Assembly (NCBI RefSeq): GCF_026343185.1
Contig: NZ_JAPEMA010000001.1
Span: 682,001 to 746,000 of the forward strand
Direction of reading: 5' to 3'
DNA from: Streptomyces sp. NBC_00091
Lineage (GTDB): Bacteria > Actinomycetota > Actinomycetes > Streptomycetales > Streptomycetaceae
Length of the DNA stretch: 64,000 bases
Position 1 is the stretch's first letter; the number at the start of each line of letters is the position of its first letter. Below are positions 44,214 through 53,315 of this stretch, one piece after another. Made by a program: the position numbers and the translations under genes. The notes under the pieces were generated by a model. That model did no database searches and was not told the origin of the DNA. It was given only the letters and a program-made list of their open reading frames with translations.

Positions 44214-44777
44214 TCACTCCCCGGGGTATCCCAGATCGTCGGCGTCCTCGCCCTCGGTCTCCAGGGCGCGCCGGACCACCCGCAGGGCCATGCCCTCCGG
44301 GTATCCCTTGCGGGCGAGCATCCCGGCGAGGCGCCGGATCCGCTTGTCCCGCTCCAGGCCACGGGTGCCGCGGAGCTTGCGCTCCACGAGTTCCCGGGCG
44401 GTCTGCTCCTCCTGCTCGGAGTCCAGCTGCTCCAGCGCCTCCTGGACGAGGGTGGTGTGCACCCCCTTGGTCCGCAGCTCCTGGGCGAGCGCCCGGCGGG
44501 CCAGGCCCCGGCCGCGGTGCCGGGACTCGACCCAGGCCCCGGCGAAGGCGGCGTCGTCGATCAGGCCCACTTCCTCGTACCGGGAGAGGACCTCCTGCGA
44601 CACCTCCTCGGGGATGCCCCGTTTCGCCAGGGCGTCCGCGAGCTGCCGCCGGGTGCGCGGCATCCCGGTGAGCAGACGCAGGCAGATCGCCCGCGCCTGC
44701 TCCTCGGGACTCTGGGGCGGCAGCTCCTGGCGGCCCTCACGGCCGCCGCCCGCGCCGCCCCTTTCCTGCTCCCGCAC
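44214..44777 (-). CDS. recX: Recombination regulatory protein RecX
   Basis: A 187-residue RecX, which inhibits or caps RecA filaments. Helical repeats include RRQLADALAKRGIPEEV, ARRALAQELRTKGV and GLERDKRIRRLAGMLARKGY. The GTG start at 44777 is only 3 bp past the recA stop, so the two are co-transcribed and probably coupled. The N-terminal 20 residues are Gly/Arg-rich. Confidence 0.94.
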   Translation of the reverse strand: MREQERGGAGGGREGRQELPPQSPEEQARAICLRLLTGMPRTRRQLADALAKRGIPEEVSQEVLSRYEEVGLIDDAAFAGAWVESRHRGRGLARRALAQELRTKGVHTTLVQEALEQLDSEQEEQTARELVERKLRGTRGLERDKRIRRLAGMLARKGYPEGMALRVVRRALETEGEDADDLGYPGE

Positions 44778-44780
44778 GGG

Positions 44781-45890
44781 TCAGCTCTTGGCCACGGCGG
44801 CCTTGGCCGTCGTCTTGGCCTTCGACGCGGGGGCGGGCACGGCGGCGTCGGCGGCCGCGGCCGGCGCGGCACCCTCGGCGTCCTTGGCGTCCTTACGGAC
44901 GCCCACGCCGAGCTTCTCCTTGATCTTCCGCTCGATCTCGTTGGCGAGGTCGGGGTTGTCCTTCAGGAAGTTGCGGGCGTTCTCCTTGCCCTGGCCCAGC
45001 TGGTCACCCTCGTACGTGTACCAGGCACCGGCCTTGCGCACGAAGCCGTGCTCCACGCCCATGTCGATCAGGCCGCCCTCGCGGCTGATGCCCTGGCCGT
45101 AGAGGATGTCGAACTCGGCCTGCTTGAAGGGCGGCGCGACCTTGTTCTTGACGACCTTGACGCGGGTGCGGTTGCCGACCGCGTCCGTGCCGTCCTTGAG
45201 GGTCTCGATACGGCGGATGTCGAGGCGGACGGAGGCGTAGAACTTCAGCGCGCGGCCACCGGTGGTGGTCTCCGGCGAGCCGAACATCACACCGATCTTC
45301 TCGCGGAGCTGGTTGATGAAGATCGCGGTGGTCTTGGACTGGTTCAGCGCACCCGTGATCTTACGGAGCGCCTGGCTCATCAGGCGGGCCTGGAGACCCA
45401 CGTGCGAGTCGCCCATCTCACCCTCGATTTCCGCACGCGGCACGAGCGCCGCGACGGAGTCGATGACGATCAGGTCGAGCGCGCCGGAGCGGACCAGCAT
45501 GTCCACGATCTCCAGCGCCTGCTCGCCGGTGTCCGGCTGCGACAGGATGAGGTTGTCGGTGTCCACGCCGAGGGCCTTGGCGTACTCGGGGTCGAGCGCG
45601 TGCTCGGCATCCACGAAGGCCACGGTGCCGCCGGCCTTCTGCGCGTTGGCCACGGCGTGCAGGGTCAGGGTGGTCTTACCGGAGGACTCCGGCCCGTACA
45701 CCTCGATCACACGGCCGCGGGGCAGCCCGCCGACGCCGAGGGCGATGTCCAGCGCGGTCGACCCGGTGGGGATGACCTCGATGGGGTCGTTCGGCTTGTC
45801 GCCGAGGCGCATGACCGCACCCTTGCCGAATTGCCGTTCAATCTGAGCGAGAGCGGCGTCGAGAGCCTTCTCGCGGTCGGTGCCTGCCAT
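44781..45890 (-). CDS. recA: Recombinase RecA
   Basis: A 369-residue recombinase that forms filaments on ssDNA and triggers LexA cleavage. Walker [11 protein letters not shown] is at residues 63-72, with [17 protein letters not shown], the L1/L2 loops, and the C-terminal [10 protein letters not shown] tail, which is Ala/Lys-rich and acidic-poor as in streptomycetes. The start at 45890 ([10 protein letters not shown]) is the conserved N-terminus. A LexA box and a DnaA box lie upstream at 45980-46009. Confidence 0.97.
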   Translation of the reverse strand: MAGTDREKALDAALAQIERQFGKGAVMRLGDKPNDPIEVIPTGSTALDIALGVGGLPRGRVIEVYGPESSGKTTLTLHAVANAQKAGGTVAFVDAEHALDPEYAKALGVDTDNLILSQPDTGEQALEIVDMLVRSGALDLIVIDSVAALVPRAEIEGEMGDSHVGLQARLMSQALRKITGALNQSKTTAIFINQLREKIGVMFGSPETTTGGRALKFYASVRLDIRRIETLKDGTDAVGNRTRVKVVKNKVAPPFKQAEFDILYGQGISREGGLIDMGVEHGFVRKAGAWYTYEGDQLGQGKENARNFLKDNPDLANEIERKIKEKLGVGVRKDAKDAEGAAPAAAADAAVPAPASKAKTTAKAAVAKS

Positions 45891-45979
45891 GGGTTCCACC
45901 CGGTTTGCTTGAGTCGATCGCTTCACGCCATTGACGCTAACGCCTGCCACTGACAATGCGCTCCCGCGCCCGTTTCGCC

Positions 45980-45988
45980 TGTGGATAA
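45980..45988 (-). promoter_or_regulatory. DnaA box upstream of recA
   Basis: Reads TTATCCACA on the minus strand, a perfect E. coli-type DnaA box. It is single, 90 bp upstream of recA and adjacent to the SOS box. Chance occurrence is possible. Confidence 0.5.
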
Positions 45989-45993
45989 CCCAT

Positions 45994-46009
45994 CAGAATG
46001 GATGTTCGA
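45994..46009 (-). promoter_or_regulatory. LexA (SOS) box upstream of recA
   Basis: On the minus strand it reads TCGAACATCCATTCTG. The left half matches the actinobacterial SOS box perfectly and the right half only in TTC. From memory the core GAACATCCATTCT is the recA-promoter element described in Streptomyces lividans. It lies 104 bp upstream of recA. Confidence 0.75.
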
Positions 46010-46125
46010 TTTCCCTGTCAAGCGAGCCACGCCCACCCCCGACGGGCGCGGCTGCGGGAGCGGCTGCGGGCGCCGCTACAGTGCGGGGCGGATCATCCTG
46101 ATCCACTCGTAGCCGGGGGGCCCAC

Positions 46126-46899
46126 ATGTTCACGCACCATCGCTCCGTCCTGGTGGTGGCCGCCGGCTGCCTCGCACTCTCCGCCTGTTCCGGCGGTCCG
46201 CGATCCGTGGCCGCCGACCGCTCCCCCGCCGGGACCCAGGCCCCCGGTGCGCCCGCGACGGCGCGGACGGGTCCGGCGCCCTCCCCTTCCGTTCCCCTGC
46301 CGAAGCCGGGGGCGGCCGGCGAGGTACCGGACACCGCGCGGTTGCGGCAGCTGGTGCTACAGCCGGGCGAGGTCCCCGGGGTCCTGGCCCCCGAGCACGG
46401 GATCCGGGACGTGCACCCGTCCGAGCTGAGGCTCGACAACCCGACACAGCCGGGCCCGGCCCCGTGCGGCACCATGTGGGCCCTGCTCGGCCAGCGGGGC
46501 GCCCAAGCTGCCGTCGCCCAGACCTTCGACTCCGACGAGCCCGGGACCCCGCAGGCGACCTTCCTCGCGTCCCATGCGGGAACGGGTGCCGCGACGTCCT
46601 TCGCGCAGCTGCGCTCGGCCGTCGCCGACTGCCCCCCGCACGGCTACGAGGGCCGCGAGGCGACCGTGCGGGTCGAGGACCTCGACGCGGCGGGGTTCCC
46701 CGAGGACACGATCCGCATCCGGATCACCGTCCACGAGGAAGGCTCCGGCGCGCCCGACGAGGTCCTCGACCGCATCGTCAGCCGGGTCGGCGTGTGCGTC
46801 GTCGACATGGTGGGGATGGGGCCGGACCCGCACCCCCGCCTCGCCGAGCAGCCCGCCCTCCGGCAGATCCAGCGGCTCCGGGCCGCACAGGGACTGTGA
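46126..46899 (+). CDS. Putative lipoprotein, unknown
   Basis: A 257-residue protein with a lipobox (LALSAC) at residues 17-22. The following 50 residues are Ser/Pro-rich. The mature part has FDSDEPGTPQATFLASHAG and DLDAAGFPEDTIRIRITVHE, a possible beta-sandwich; I recognise no family. It is convergent or divergent to no conserved operon: recA is divergent and another unknown gene follows by 10 bp. Confidence 0.75.
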   Translation: MFTHHRSVLVVAAGCLALSACSGGPRSVAADRSPAGTQAPGAPATARTGPAPSPSVPLPKPGAAGEVPDTARLRQLVLQPGEVPGVLAPEHGIRDVHPSELRLDNPTQPGPAPCGTMWALLGQRGAQAAVAQTFDSDEPGTPQATFLASHAGTGAATSFAQLRSAVADCPPHGYEGREATVRVEDLDAAGFPEDTIRIRITVHEEGSGAPDEVLDRIVSRVGVCVVDMVGMGPDPHPRLAEQPALRQIQRLRAAQGL

Positions 46900-46909
46900 G
46901 ACCGGTCCG

Positions 46910-47665
46910 ATGACGTACGCGGGGGAGCCGGACTTCCGAGTCGGTGACGTGCTGTCGGTCGCCTGCCCCTTCACGCCGGCCAGGGTCGAGCAGGGCGTGA
47001 TGTGGGGCTGCGTTTCGGTGCGGTGGCCGTGGTGGCGCATCGACACCGGCAGCGATTCCATCTTCTGGAACGGAATCGTCGGCCTGGGCGTCGAGTCGGA
47101 CGGGTATGTCGCGCCCGAGGCCGAGGCGGAGCTGTTCCGGACCGACCCGCCTCCCGAGCGCCTCGAGGCGGGAGACGTCTGCCGGGTCGGAGTGCCGCCG
47201 ACCGTGGTTCACGTGACGGCCGTCGACCACCACGACCCCCCACTGGAGACGGGCTGGCTGCCGCGCCCCGGGCTGACCGTATCCGTGCTGCGCCGCGGCT
47301 CGTCCTATCGGGAGTTCCCGGACGGGAGCCATCTCGACGGGACGGGCTACTCCATCCACCCGGGCGACGGGATCCCCTTCACCTTCGAGCTGCTGATGCG
47401 GCCGTACGCGTTCCTCCGGCCGGGCGACGAGGTCGCCGACACCTCGGGGCGGGCGTGGCGGTTCGACGGACCCTGGGACTGGGCCCCCTTCGACGGGGCG
47501 CCGCCCGGCGCGGGCCCGGAGTGGCCGCTCGTCCTCCTGACCCGCGCGGGGGTGCCGTGCTCCGCCGGGGACGCGGCGGTGGTGGCGGCGGGCACGGCGG
47601 CCGGCTCCCACCAGGAGACCGTCCGGCGCTGGATGTCCCTCACCGGGGCCTCCCCCACCCCGTAG
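46910..47665 (+). CDS. Hypothetical protein, unknown
   Basis: About 251 residues with no signal peptide. Trp and Pro are frequent (VRWPWWRIDTGSDSIFW, WRFDGPWDWAPFDG). The frame is open far upstream but the ATG at 46910 is 10 bp after the lipoprotein stop, so they are probably co-transcribed. No ribosome site is convincing. I do not recognise a family. It ends before a hairpin terminator. Confidence 0.65.
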   Translation: MTYAGEPDFRVGDVLSVACPFTPARVEQGVMWGCVSVRWPWWRIDTGSDSIFWNGIVGLGVESDGYVAPEAEAELFRTDPPPERLEAGDVCRVGVPPTVVHVTAVDHHDPPLETGWLPRPGLTVSVLRRGSSYREFPDGSHLDGTGYSIHPGDGIPFTFELLMRPYAFLRPGDEVADTSGRAWRFDGPWDWAPFDGAPPGAGPEWPLVLLTRAGVPCSAGDAAVVAAGTAAGSHQETVRRWMSLTGASPTP

Positions 47666-47666
47666 C

Positions 47667-47693
47667 CGGGGCCCGCCCCGCGCGCGGGCCCCG
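47667..47693. terminator. Hairpin between 47665 stop and the trypsin-like gene
   Basis: A 9-bp perfect stem (47667-47675 and 47685-47693) with a 9-nt loop, between convergent genes. Confidence 0.65.
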
Positions 47694-47707
47694 ACGGCGG
47701 GCAGGGG

Positions 47708-48538
47708 TTACGGCTTCGGCAGGGCGCAGCCGGGGCGGGTCAGGTCGATCTGGTTGCCGGGGCCGATGCACGGGACGAGGGTGTAGGTCTGCTGGGCGTA
47801 GTTGATGCCCTGGCGGACCGTCACGTTGCCGCTCTCGTCGACCTCGCACGGGTTGTTGTCCGTGCAGCTCTGGCCGTCCTCGTTGCCCGTGTTGTTGACG
47901 GCGACGACCTTCCCCGTCGTCGTGTCGATCACCGGGGAGCCGGACGTGCCGCCGATGGTGTTGCAGGACGAGGTGTAGCGGACCGAGTCCTTCCAGGTCC
48001 AGGCGCCCTCCTTGAGGCGGTACGCGAACCCGTCGACGTTGCAGCTGTAGGTGCGCTTCCAGTACCCGGAGACGACCTTGATGGACGAACCCTGCACCGG
48101 GTGGGCGTCGTTGAGGGTGAGCGCGGCTATCCCGTACTGGCTCTGGATCTGGGCGTACGTCTTGGTCAGCTGGTAGAGCGAGACGTCCGTGTCCGTCATC
48201 GTCCCGTACGCGATCTTGCTGGCGCGCAGCGTCGCGACCTTCGAGCCCGAGGCGTTGAGCAGGGAGAACGTGCGACTGGACGCCCGGTTGACGAGGACTT
48301 CGCCAGCCGCCGGGAAGCCTGTCTCCAGGCAGTGGCCGTTGGACAGGACGAGCGCGGGGTCGCCGGGCTGGGAGTTCGGGGTGCGGACGACGGAGCCGGA
48401 ACAGTTGCTGAGCGCGACCGTGCCCGCGTACGTGACCGCGACGGCGGGCGCGGTGTCGGAGGACGAGGCCATGGCCGGTGCCGCCGCCACTCCGGTCAGG
48501 AGTAAGGAGAGCGCGACTGCGGCGAGAGGCTTGTTCAT
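47708..48538 (-). CDS. Secreted trypsin-like serine protease
   Basis: A 276-residue protein with a Sec signal (about 1-24, ending AMA). His69 lies in SNGHCLE and a Ser in GTSGSPVID, the chymotrypsin-fold pattern. Two pairs of Cys probably form disulfides (NCSGS, GHCLE; SCNTI). The 298-bp divergent region to the next gene carries both promoters. Substrate unknown. Confidence 0.88.
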   Translation of the reverse strand: MNKPLAAVALSLLLTGVAAAPAMASSSDTAPAVAVTYAGTVALSNCSGSVVRTPNSQPGDPALVLSNGHCLETGFPAAGEVLVNRASSRTFSLLNASGSKVATLRASKIAYGTMTDTDVSLYQLTKTYAQIQSQYGIAALTLNDAHPVQGSSIKVVSGYWKRTYSCNVDGFAYRLKEGAWTWKDSVRYTSSCNTIGGTSGSPVIDTTTGKVVAVNNTGNEDGQSCTDNNPCEVDESGNVTVRQGINYAQQTYTLVPCIGPGNQIDLTRPGCALPKP

Positions 48539-48836
48539 GTGGGGGGTCCCCTCTGATGAGGATGCGAACGACCGAAGATCTTCCGGTTGTCATGTGCATT
48601 CTCAAACCAGGGGACCCAACCCACAAGAGGGCCTTCCCCGTTGGGCGGCACCCCCACCGGAACGGCCGGAAGCGCATCCGGAATCAACCATTCCAACACC
48701 CCACGAGGCGGGCGCCGGTGCCCATACCGGGGCGCATGGGCCGCCGCCCCGGGCTGGCGTGAAAGCGCCCCCGGATGGCCGGTACTCTGCGGTGCCCCCG
48801 ACGACGGGGGCCGCGAAATTCCGCTCAGGAGGACCC

Positions 48837-49262
48837 ATGGCCATCAAGAAGGCCACGATCCAGCAGCAGGTGGCAGACGCCCTCGCCCAGGCCAACCCCA
48901 CCGACCGGCCCATCGTCACGATCCAGGCCATCGCCGGCCCCAGCGTGTGGCTGATGAGCATGCTCGGCCTCATCGGCCAGGCGTTCCTCACCTACTACTT
49001 CGTCACCGTGACCGACCAGGCCGTGGTGCTCCACAAGGCGAGCCGGATGAGCAACCGCCCCCAGGAGATCGTCTTCGCGATACCGCCCGCCGAGGCCGTC
49101 GGCAGCATCACCGAGGTCAAGCGCAACGCCGTCTGGAGCTCGTTCCGCATGCAGCTCCCCGGACAGGCCGCCCCGACCCGGATGAACGTGCACCGCATCT
49201 GGCGGGCCGAAATGGACCAGCTGCTCGGCCTGCTGACGGGTCAGAACCAGCCCACGGCCTGA
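48837..49262 (+). CDS. Conserved hypothetical protein (141 residues)
   Basis: Starts MAIKKATIQQQVADALAQ, with a hydrophobic stretch (WLMSMLGLIGQAFLTYYFV) and a beta-rich rest (RPQEIVFAIPPAEAVGSITEV). It resembles streptomycete proteins with a PH-domain-like fold, but I do not recognise a named family. The ATG at 48837 has a perfect AGGAGGA site 7 nt upstream; the longer open frame upstream has none. A terminator-like hairpin follows. Confidence 0.8.
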   Translation: MAIKKATIQQQVADALAQANPTDRPIVTIQAIAGPSVWLMSMLGLIGQAFLTYYFVTVTDQAVVLHKASRMSNRPQEIVFAIPPAEAVGSITEVKRNAVWSSFRMQLPGQAAPTRMNVHRIWRAEMDQLLGLLTGQNQPTA

Positions 49263-49298
49263 CGCCTGACGGCCACCGGCCGGCCGTGACCGGCGGGC

Positions 49299-49326
49299 GG
49301 AGGGGGCCTCGTCCCCAGCCCCCTCC
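49299..49326. terminator. Hairpin between 49262 stop and the HPP gene
   Basis: A 9-bp stem (49299-49307 and 49318-49326), GGAGGGGGC and its complement, between convergent genes. Confidence 0.65.
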
Positions 49327-49334
49327 ACCCCCGG

Positions 49335-49907
49335 TCACCACCAGTACACCGGATAGCGCACCGCCCCCCGCCGGGCCCTCGAGGCGGCCGTACCGGCCAG
49401 CACCAGCAGCATCGCCGCCCCGGCCAGCAGCGGTACGAACACCACCGGATCCGGCGCCTGAAGCACCACCACCACGGTGGTCGCCGCCGCCGGCGAATGC
49501 GGGGTCCGGGCCAGGGTCATCACCCCCACCGCCACCCCCGCCCCGAGCGCCGCCACCCACGGCGCGTCCCCCAGCAGCGCCAGCCCCAGGTAGCCGACCG
49601 CCGCGCACAGCAGATGCCCGGCGACGACGCTGCGCGGCTGGGCCAGCGGCAGCGCGGGCACCCCGTAGACGATCGCCGCGCTCGCCGCGATCGGCGGGAT
49701 CAGCACCGGCTGGCGCAGGACCGCGCCGATGCCGACGAGCGCCAGCAGCGCGGCCGCCGCGATGACGCCGCTGCGCAGGGCGGTGGCCGGCGCCGGCGGC
49801 TCGGGCGCGGGAGCCCGCCCCGCGAAGGGGTTCGAGGGAGCCGGGCGGGCCCGGCCGACCGCCTCCGCGACCCGGCCCGCGCTCGTGTCAGTCGTGTCCA
49901 CGCTCAT
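49335..49907 (-). CDS. HPP family membrane protein
   Basis: A 190-residue integral membrane protein with about five helices, including SGVIAAAALLALVGIGAVL, AASAAIVYGVPALPLAQPR and VAALGAGVAVGVMTLARTPH. The conserved HPP pattern (PLAQPR ... RTPHSPAAATT) is present. HPP proteins are linked to nitrite or small-anion transport in some bacteria; the role here is unknown. It is divergent from the Clp_N/HTH gene. Confidence 0.85.
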   Translation of the reverse strand: MSVDTTDTSAGRVAEAVGRARPAPSNPFAGRAPAPEPPAPATALRSGVIAAAALLALVGIGAVLRQPVLIPPIAASAAIVYGVPALPLAQPRSVVAGHLLCAAVGYLGLALLGDAPWVAALGAGVAVGVMTLARTPHSPAAATTVVVVLQAPDPVVFVPLLAGAAMLLVLAGTAASRARRGAVRYPVYWW

Positions 49908-49984
49908 GGGGGCCAGGTCTACGCACCCTCCACATCACAGCCCTATGAGGAACAGCCCCACCCGGGCACCGAATGACAACCGGC

Positions 49985-50023
49985 GGTTGACGCCCCCGGG
50001 GTGTCAACCTAGGGTTGCACTCA
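49985..50023 (+). promoter_or_regulatory. Consensus promoter with embedded inverted repeat, predicted leaderless
   Basis: TTGACG at 49987-49992, 17-bp spacer, TAGGGT at 50010-50015, which fits the Streptomyces vegetative consensus. A 7-bp inverted repeat (GGTTGAC at 49985-49991, GTCAACC at 50003-50009) overlaps it, suggesting an operator. The ATG at 50023 lies 7 bp past the -10 element and there is no ribosome site, so the transcript may be leaderless. Confidence 0.75.
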
Positions 50024-50778
50024 TGACGAACCCTTCAGTGGAACCTGTTCGCATGACCAACCCGGTACGCCTCGACGACCTGATCGAGGCCATCAAGAAG
50101 GTCCACACCGACACCCTGGAGCAGCTCAGCGACGCCGTCGTCGCGGCCGAACACCTCGGGGACGTCGCCGACCACCTCATCGGCCACTTCGTCGACCAGG
50201 CCCGCCGCTCCGGCGCCTCCTGGACCGACATCGGCCGCAGCATGGGAGTCACCCGCCAGGCCGCCCAGAAGCGCTTCGTCCCCAAGGCGGACAAGGAGGG
50301 CGACCCCGGTCTCGACCCGAACCAGGGCTTCGGACGCTTCACCCCCCGCGCCCGCAACGTCGTCATGTCCGCGCAGAACGAGGCCCGCGCCGCCGGCAAC
50401 ACCGAGATCCGCACCGAGCACCTGGTCCTCGGCCTGCTCGCCGAGCCCGAGGGCCTGGCCGCCCTCGCCCTCACCGCCCGGGGCATCGAGGCGGACGGCC
50501 TGCGCGCCGCCGCGACCGCCACCCTGCCCCCGGCCGCAGCGCAGGTCCCCGAGCTCATCCCCTTCGACGCGACCGCCAAGAAGGCCCTGGAGCTCACCTT
50601 CCGCGAGGCCCTGCGCCTGGGCCACGGCTACGTCGGCACCGAGCACATCCTGCTCGCGCTCCTGGAGCTCGAGAACGGCGAGGGCCCGCTCAGCGCCTGC
50701 GGCCTCGACAAGGCCGGCGCCGAGGCGACGGTCACCGAAGCCCTCGCGGCCGTACTCGGCGGCGACGGGGAGAAGTAG
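50023..50778 (+). CDS. Clp N-domain protein with N-terminal HTH
   Basis: A 251-residue protein. The N-terminal 85 residues hold a helix-turn-helix-like SWTDIGRSMGVTRQAAQKRF. The rest is a double Clp N-terminal (ClpA/B/C) module: FTPRARNVVMSAQNEARAAGNTEIRTEHLVLGLLAEPEG and YVGTEHILLALLELENG. There is no ATPase domain, so it could be a DNA-binding regulator sensing Clp partners. Its 3' end overlaps the AI-2E transporter gene by 47 bp. Confidence 0.86.
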   Translation: MTNPSVEPVRMTNPVRLDDLIEAIKKVHTDTLEQLSDAVVAAEHLGDVADHLIGHFVDQARRSGASWTDIGRSMGVTRQAAQKRFVPKADKEGDPGLDPNQGFGRFTPRARNVVMSAQNEARAAGNTEIRTEHLVLGLLAEPEGLAALALTARGIEADGLRAAATATLPPAAAQVPELIPFDATAKKALELTFREALRLGHGYVGTEHILLALLELENGEGPLSACGLDKAGAEATVTEALAAVLGGDGEK

Positions 50779-51964
50779 CCTCGCCGGCCGCCGCGCCCGT
50801 CAGCTCGTACCGCCTGACGTAGGCGCCGAGGAAGGCCTGCAGGGTGGCGACGGCCGGGATCGCGATGAGCGCCCCGACCGCGCCCAGCAGGGCGGTGCCC
50901 GCGATGACCGACCCGAAGGCCACCGCCGGGTGGATGTCCACGGTCCTGGCGGTCAGCTTGGGCTGGAGCACGTAGTTCTCGAACTGCTGGTAGACCACCA
51001 CGAATCCGAGGACGTACAGCGCGTACCAGGGATTGACCGTGAAGGCGATCAGCATCGGCAGCGCCCCCGCCAGGTAGGTGCCGATGGTGGGGATGAACTG
51101 GGAGACCAGCCCCACCCACACCGCGAGCGCGGGCGCGTACGGCACCTCGAGGATCACGAAGAGGATGTAGTGCGCGATGCCGGAGATCAGCGCCATCAGC
51201 CCGCGCGAGTAGAGGTAGCCGCCCGTCTTCGCCACGGCGATCTCCCAGGCGCGCAGCACCTCCGACTGCTTCGCCGGCGGCAGTACGGAGCACAGCGCGC
51301 GCCGCAGCCGCGGCCCGTCGGCGGCGAAGTAGAAGGAGAACAGTCCGACCGTCAGCAGCTTGAAGAGCCCGCCGAGCACGGTGGCGGACACGTCGAGCAC
51401 ACCGCTGGCGCTGTTCTGCACGTACTTCTGCAGCCAGTCCGAGTGCAGCAGGCTGTCCTGGATCTCCAGCCGGGACAGCTCGGTGTGGAAGGTCCTGTTG
51501 ATCGAGTCGATCACCGCGTCGAGCCTGCCCGGGAAGCCCGCCACCATCTCGACGATCTGCCCGGCGAGCATCGAGCCGAGCAGCGCGAGGAATCCGGCGG
51601 CCGAGACGAACACCCCCAGGAACACCAGGAAGGTGGCGAGCCCGCGACGCATGCCGCGGGCCGCCATCCTGGACACGGCCGGTTCGATCGCGAGCGCGAG
51701 GAAGAACGCGATCAGGATGTTGACGAGCAGCCCGATCAGCTGGTGGAAGGCCCAGCTGCCGAGCTGGAAGCAGGCCACGAGGGCCAGTACGAGGACCACG
51801 GCGCGCGGCAGCCAGCGCGGCATCCGCGCCTCTCCCCCGGCCGGGGCGGTACCGGGCGGGATGCCGCCGGCGCCGGCGGGGCCGGCCGCCCCGCGGGGGC
51901 CTGCGGAGCCCGGCAGGTGCTGGGGTTCTTCGGGCCGGTCGGTCGTCTCGTCTGTCGCTGCCAC
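50732..51964 (-). CDS. AI-2E family transporter (permease)
   Basis: A 410-residue membrane protein with about seven helices, for example VVLVLALVACFQLGSWAFHQLI and LLVNILIAFFLALAIEPAV. The conserved ATFLVFLGVF and FIPTIGTYLAGALPMLIAF segments of the AI-2E exporter/TqsA family are clear. The family includes transporters of small molecules; the substrate here is unknown. A GTG at 51964 is the start; its 3' end overlaps the convergent Clp_N gene. Confidence 0.9.
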   Translation of the reverse strand: MAATDETTDRPEEPQHLPGSAGPRGAAGPAGAGGIPPGTAPAGGEARMPRWLPRAVVLVLALVACFQLGSWAFHQLIGLLVNILIAFFLALAIEPAVSRMAARGMRRGLATFLVFLGVFVSAAGFLALLGSMLAGQIVEMVAGFPGRLDAVIDSINRTFHTELSRLEIQDSLLHSDWLQKYVQNSASGVLDVSATVLGGLFKLLTVGLFSFYFAADGPRLRRALCSVLPPAKQSEVLRAWEIAVAKTGGYLYSRGLMALISGIAHYILFVILEVPYAPALAVWVGLVSQFIPTIGTYLAGALPMLIAFTVNPWYALYVLGFVVVYQQFENYVLQPKLTARTVDIHPAVAFGSVIAGTALLGAVGALIAIPAVATLQAFLGAYVRRYELTGAAAGEATSPRRRRVRPRGLR

Positions 51965-52028
51965 GCCGTCCAGTCTGTCCCACCGGCCGCTCGGACCACG
52001 AAGCCGCGGTAGCGGGCCCGGTCCGGCG

Positions 52029-52223
52029 TCAGCGCAGCGAGGCCGGCACGTCCATCGCCGAACACACCGCGCGCCACACGTCCTTGGTCTCCCAGCCCGC
52101 GTCCAGCGCCTGGTGGACCGTGCGTCCGCCGAGTTCGGCCATCACGTGGTCCCGGGCGAAGGACTCCGCGTAGCCCGCGCCGAAGTGCTCCGCCATCCGT
52201 TCCCAGAAAATCGTCAACCGCAT
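52029..52223 (-). CDS. DUF3046 domain protein
   Basis: A 64-residue protein with MRLTIFWERMAEHFGAGYAE, the conserved DUF3046 pattern in actinobacteria, which is often encoded beside recA/recX. The start at 52223 matches that N-terminus; the frame extends ten codons further. Function unknown. It is short but conserved. Confidence 0.88.
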   Translation of the reverse strand: MRLTIFWERMAEHFGAGYAESFARDHVMAELGGRTVHQALDAGWETKDVWRAVCSAMDVPASLR

Positions 52224-52304
52224 GACTCCAGTATCCCGCCCCGGAGAGTGCACCGGCCCCGTTGCACCCCTGCGCCCCGGTCCCCGCGCCCTACGGTGTC
52301 ACGC

Positions 52305-53315
52305 ATGCCTGGAGACGAAGCTTCCACGCCGGCCCCACCGAGCCCAGCGGCCCCCTCAGCCGCGTCGGCCCCCCTGGCGCGCGCCGAGCAGTTCATCTGG
52401 CTCACGGCCAGGGTGCTGGAGCAACGGCGGTTCGCGTTCCATTTCCTCGGCGGGGACCCCGATCCGGTGGACGCCGCCCTCGGCTCCTACCTGGGCGAGG
52501 ACGGCGGCTACGGGCACGCGCTCGACCCGGACCTGCGCGGTCCGCTGAGCCAGCCCCTGCACACCGCGCACGCCTTGCGGATCCTCGACGGCCTCGGCCG
52601 CTGCGCCGGGCAGCGCATCGAGCGGCTCTGCCGCCACCTGAGCCGGGTCTCCACCCCGGAGGGCGCGCTCCCGCTGGTCCTGCCCGCCCCGCGCGACTAT
52701 CCCGCCGCCCCGTACCACCCGGTGTGCGACGACCCGCCCGGGGCGCTGCTGACCACGGGCCCCGTCGTCGGGGTGCTGCACCGCAACCGGATCTGGCACG
52801 CGTGGCTCTTCCGGGCCACGGACTTCTGCTGGGAGCGGGTCGAGACGCTGCGCCACTCGCACCCGTACGAGATCCAGAGCGCGGTGGCCTTCCTCGACGG
52901 CGCCCCCGACCGGGCCCGCGCGGCGGCGGCCGCGGACCGGCTGGGCCGGCTGGTGCGCGAGCGGCGCCTCGCGGTGCTCGACCCCGGGCGGTGCGAGGAG
53001 TATCCGGCCTCCCCGGGCTACGCACCGGGCGAGCGGCTGTTCCCGTACGACTACGCGCGGCGGCCGGAGTCGCTGGCCCGCGGCTGGTTCACCGACGAGG
53101 AGATGCGGCGCTCGCTGGACTTCCTCGCGGCGGAGCAGCAGCCCGACGGCGGCTGGCCCGTGCGCCGCCGGGCCTGGGCGCCGGGCAGCTCGCTGGAGCG
53201 GCGGCCGATCGCCACCCTGGAGGCCCTCCTGACCCTGAGGGCGTACGGGCGCCCGCTGGGGACGGCCGACGAGCCCGGCGGGGTCAGCCTCCCAGGGCCC
53301 GGACGCCCGCGGTGA
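52305..53315 (+). CDS. Alpha/alpha-toroid (prenyltransferase/squalene cyclase-like) protein
   Basis: About 336 residues with repeated helical pairs and the pattern AALGSYLGEDGGYGHALDPDL, RIERLCRHL, SLDFLAAEQQPDGGWPVRRR. Such QxxDGGW repeats are typical of the alpha/alpha toroid fold of terpene cyclases and prenyltransferases, but the catalytic DXDD motif is not seen. The function may be different. The start at 52305 lies 7 bp past a TACGGT, compatible with a short leader, but no ribosome site is seen. The stop overlaps the azlD gene. Confidence 0.72.
   Translation: MPGDEASTPAPPSPAAPSAASAPLARAEQFIWLTARVLEQRRFAFHFLGGDPDPVDAALGSYLGEDGGYGHALDPDLRGPLSQPLHTAHALRILDGLGRCAGQRIERLCRHLSRVSTPEGALPLVLPAPRDYPAAPYHPVCDDPPGALLTTGPVVGVLHRNRIWHAWLFRATDFCWERVETLRHSHPYEIQSAVAFLDGAPDRARAAAAADRLGRLVRERRLAVLDPGRCEEYPASPGYAPGERLFPYDYARRPESLARGWFTDEEMRRSLDFLAAEQQPDGGWPVRRRAWAPGSSLERRPIATLEALLTLRAYGRPLGTADEPGGVSLPGPGRPR

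Noticed and set aside
41337..45953. A 1538-residue plus-strand frame across recX-recA and the permease
   Set aside because: Antisense shadow of three clear minus-strand genes, Gly/Arg-rich with no domains.
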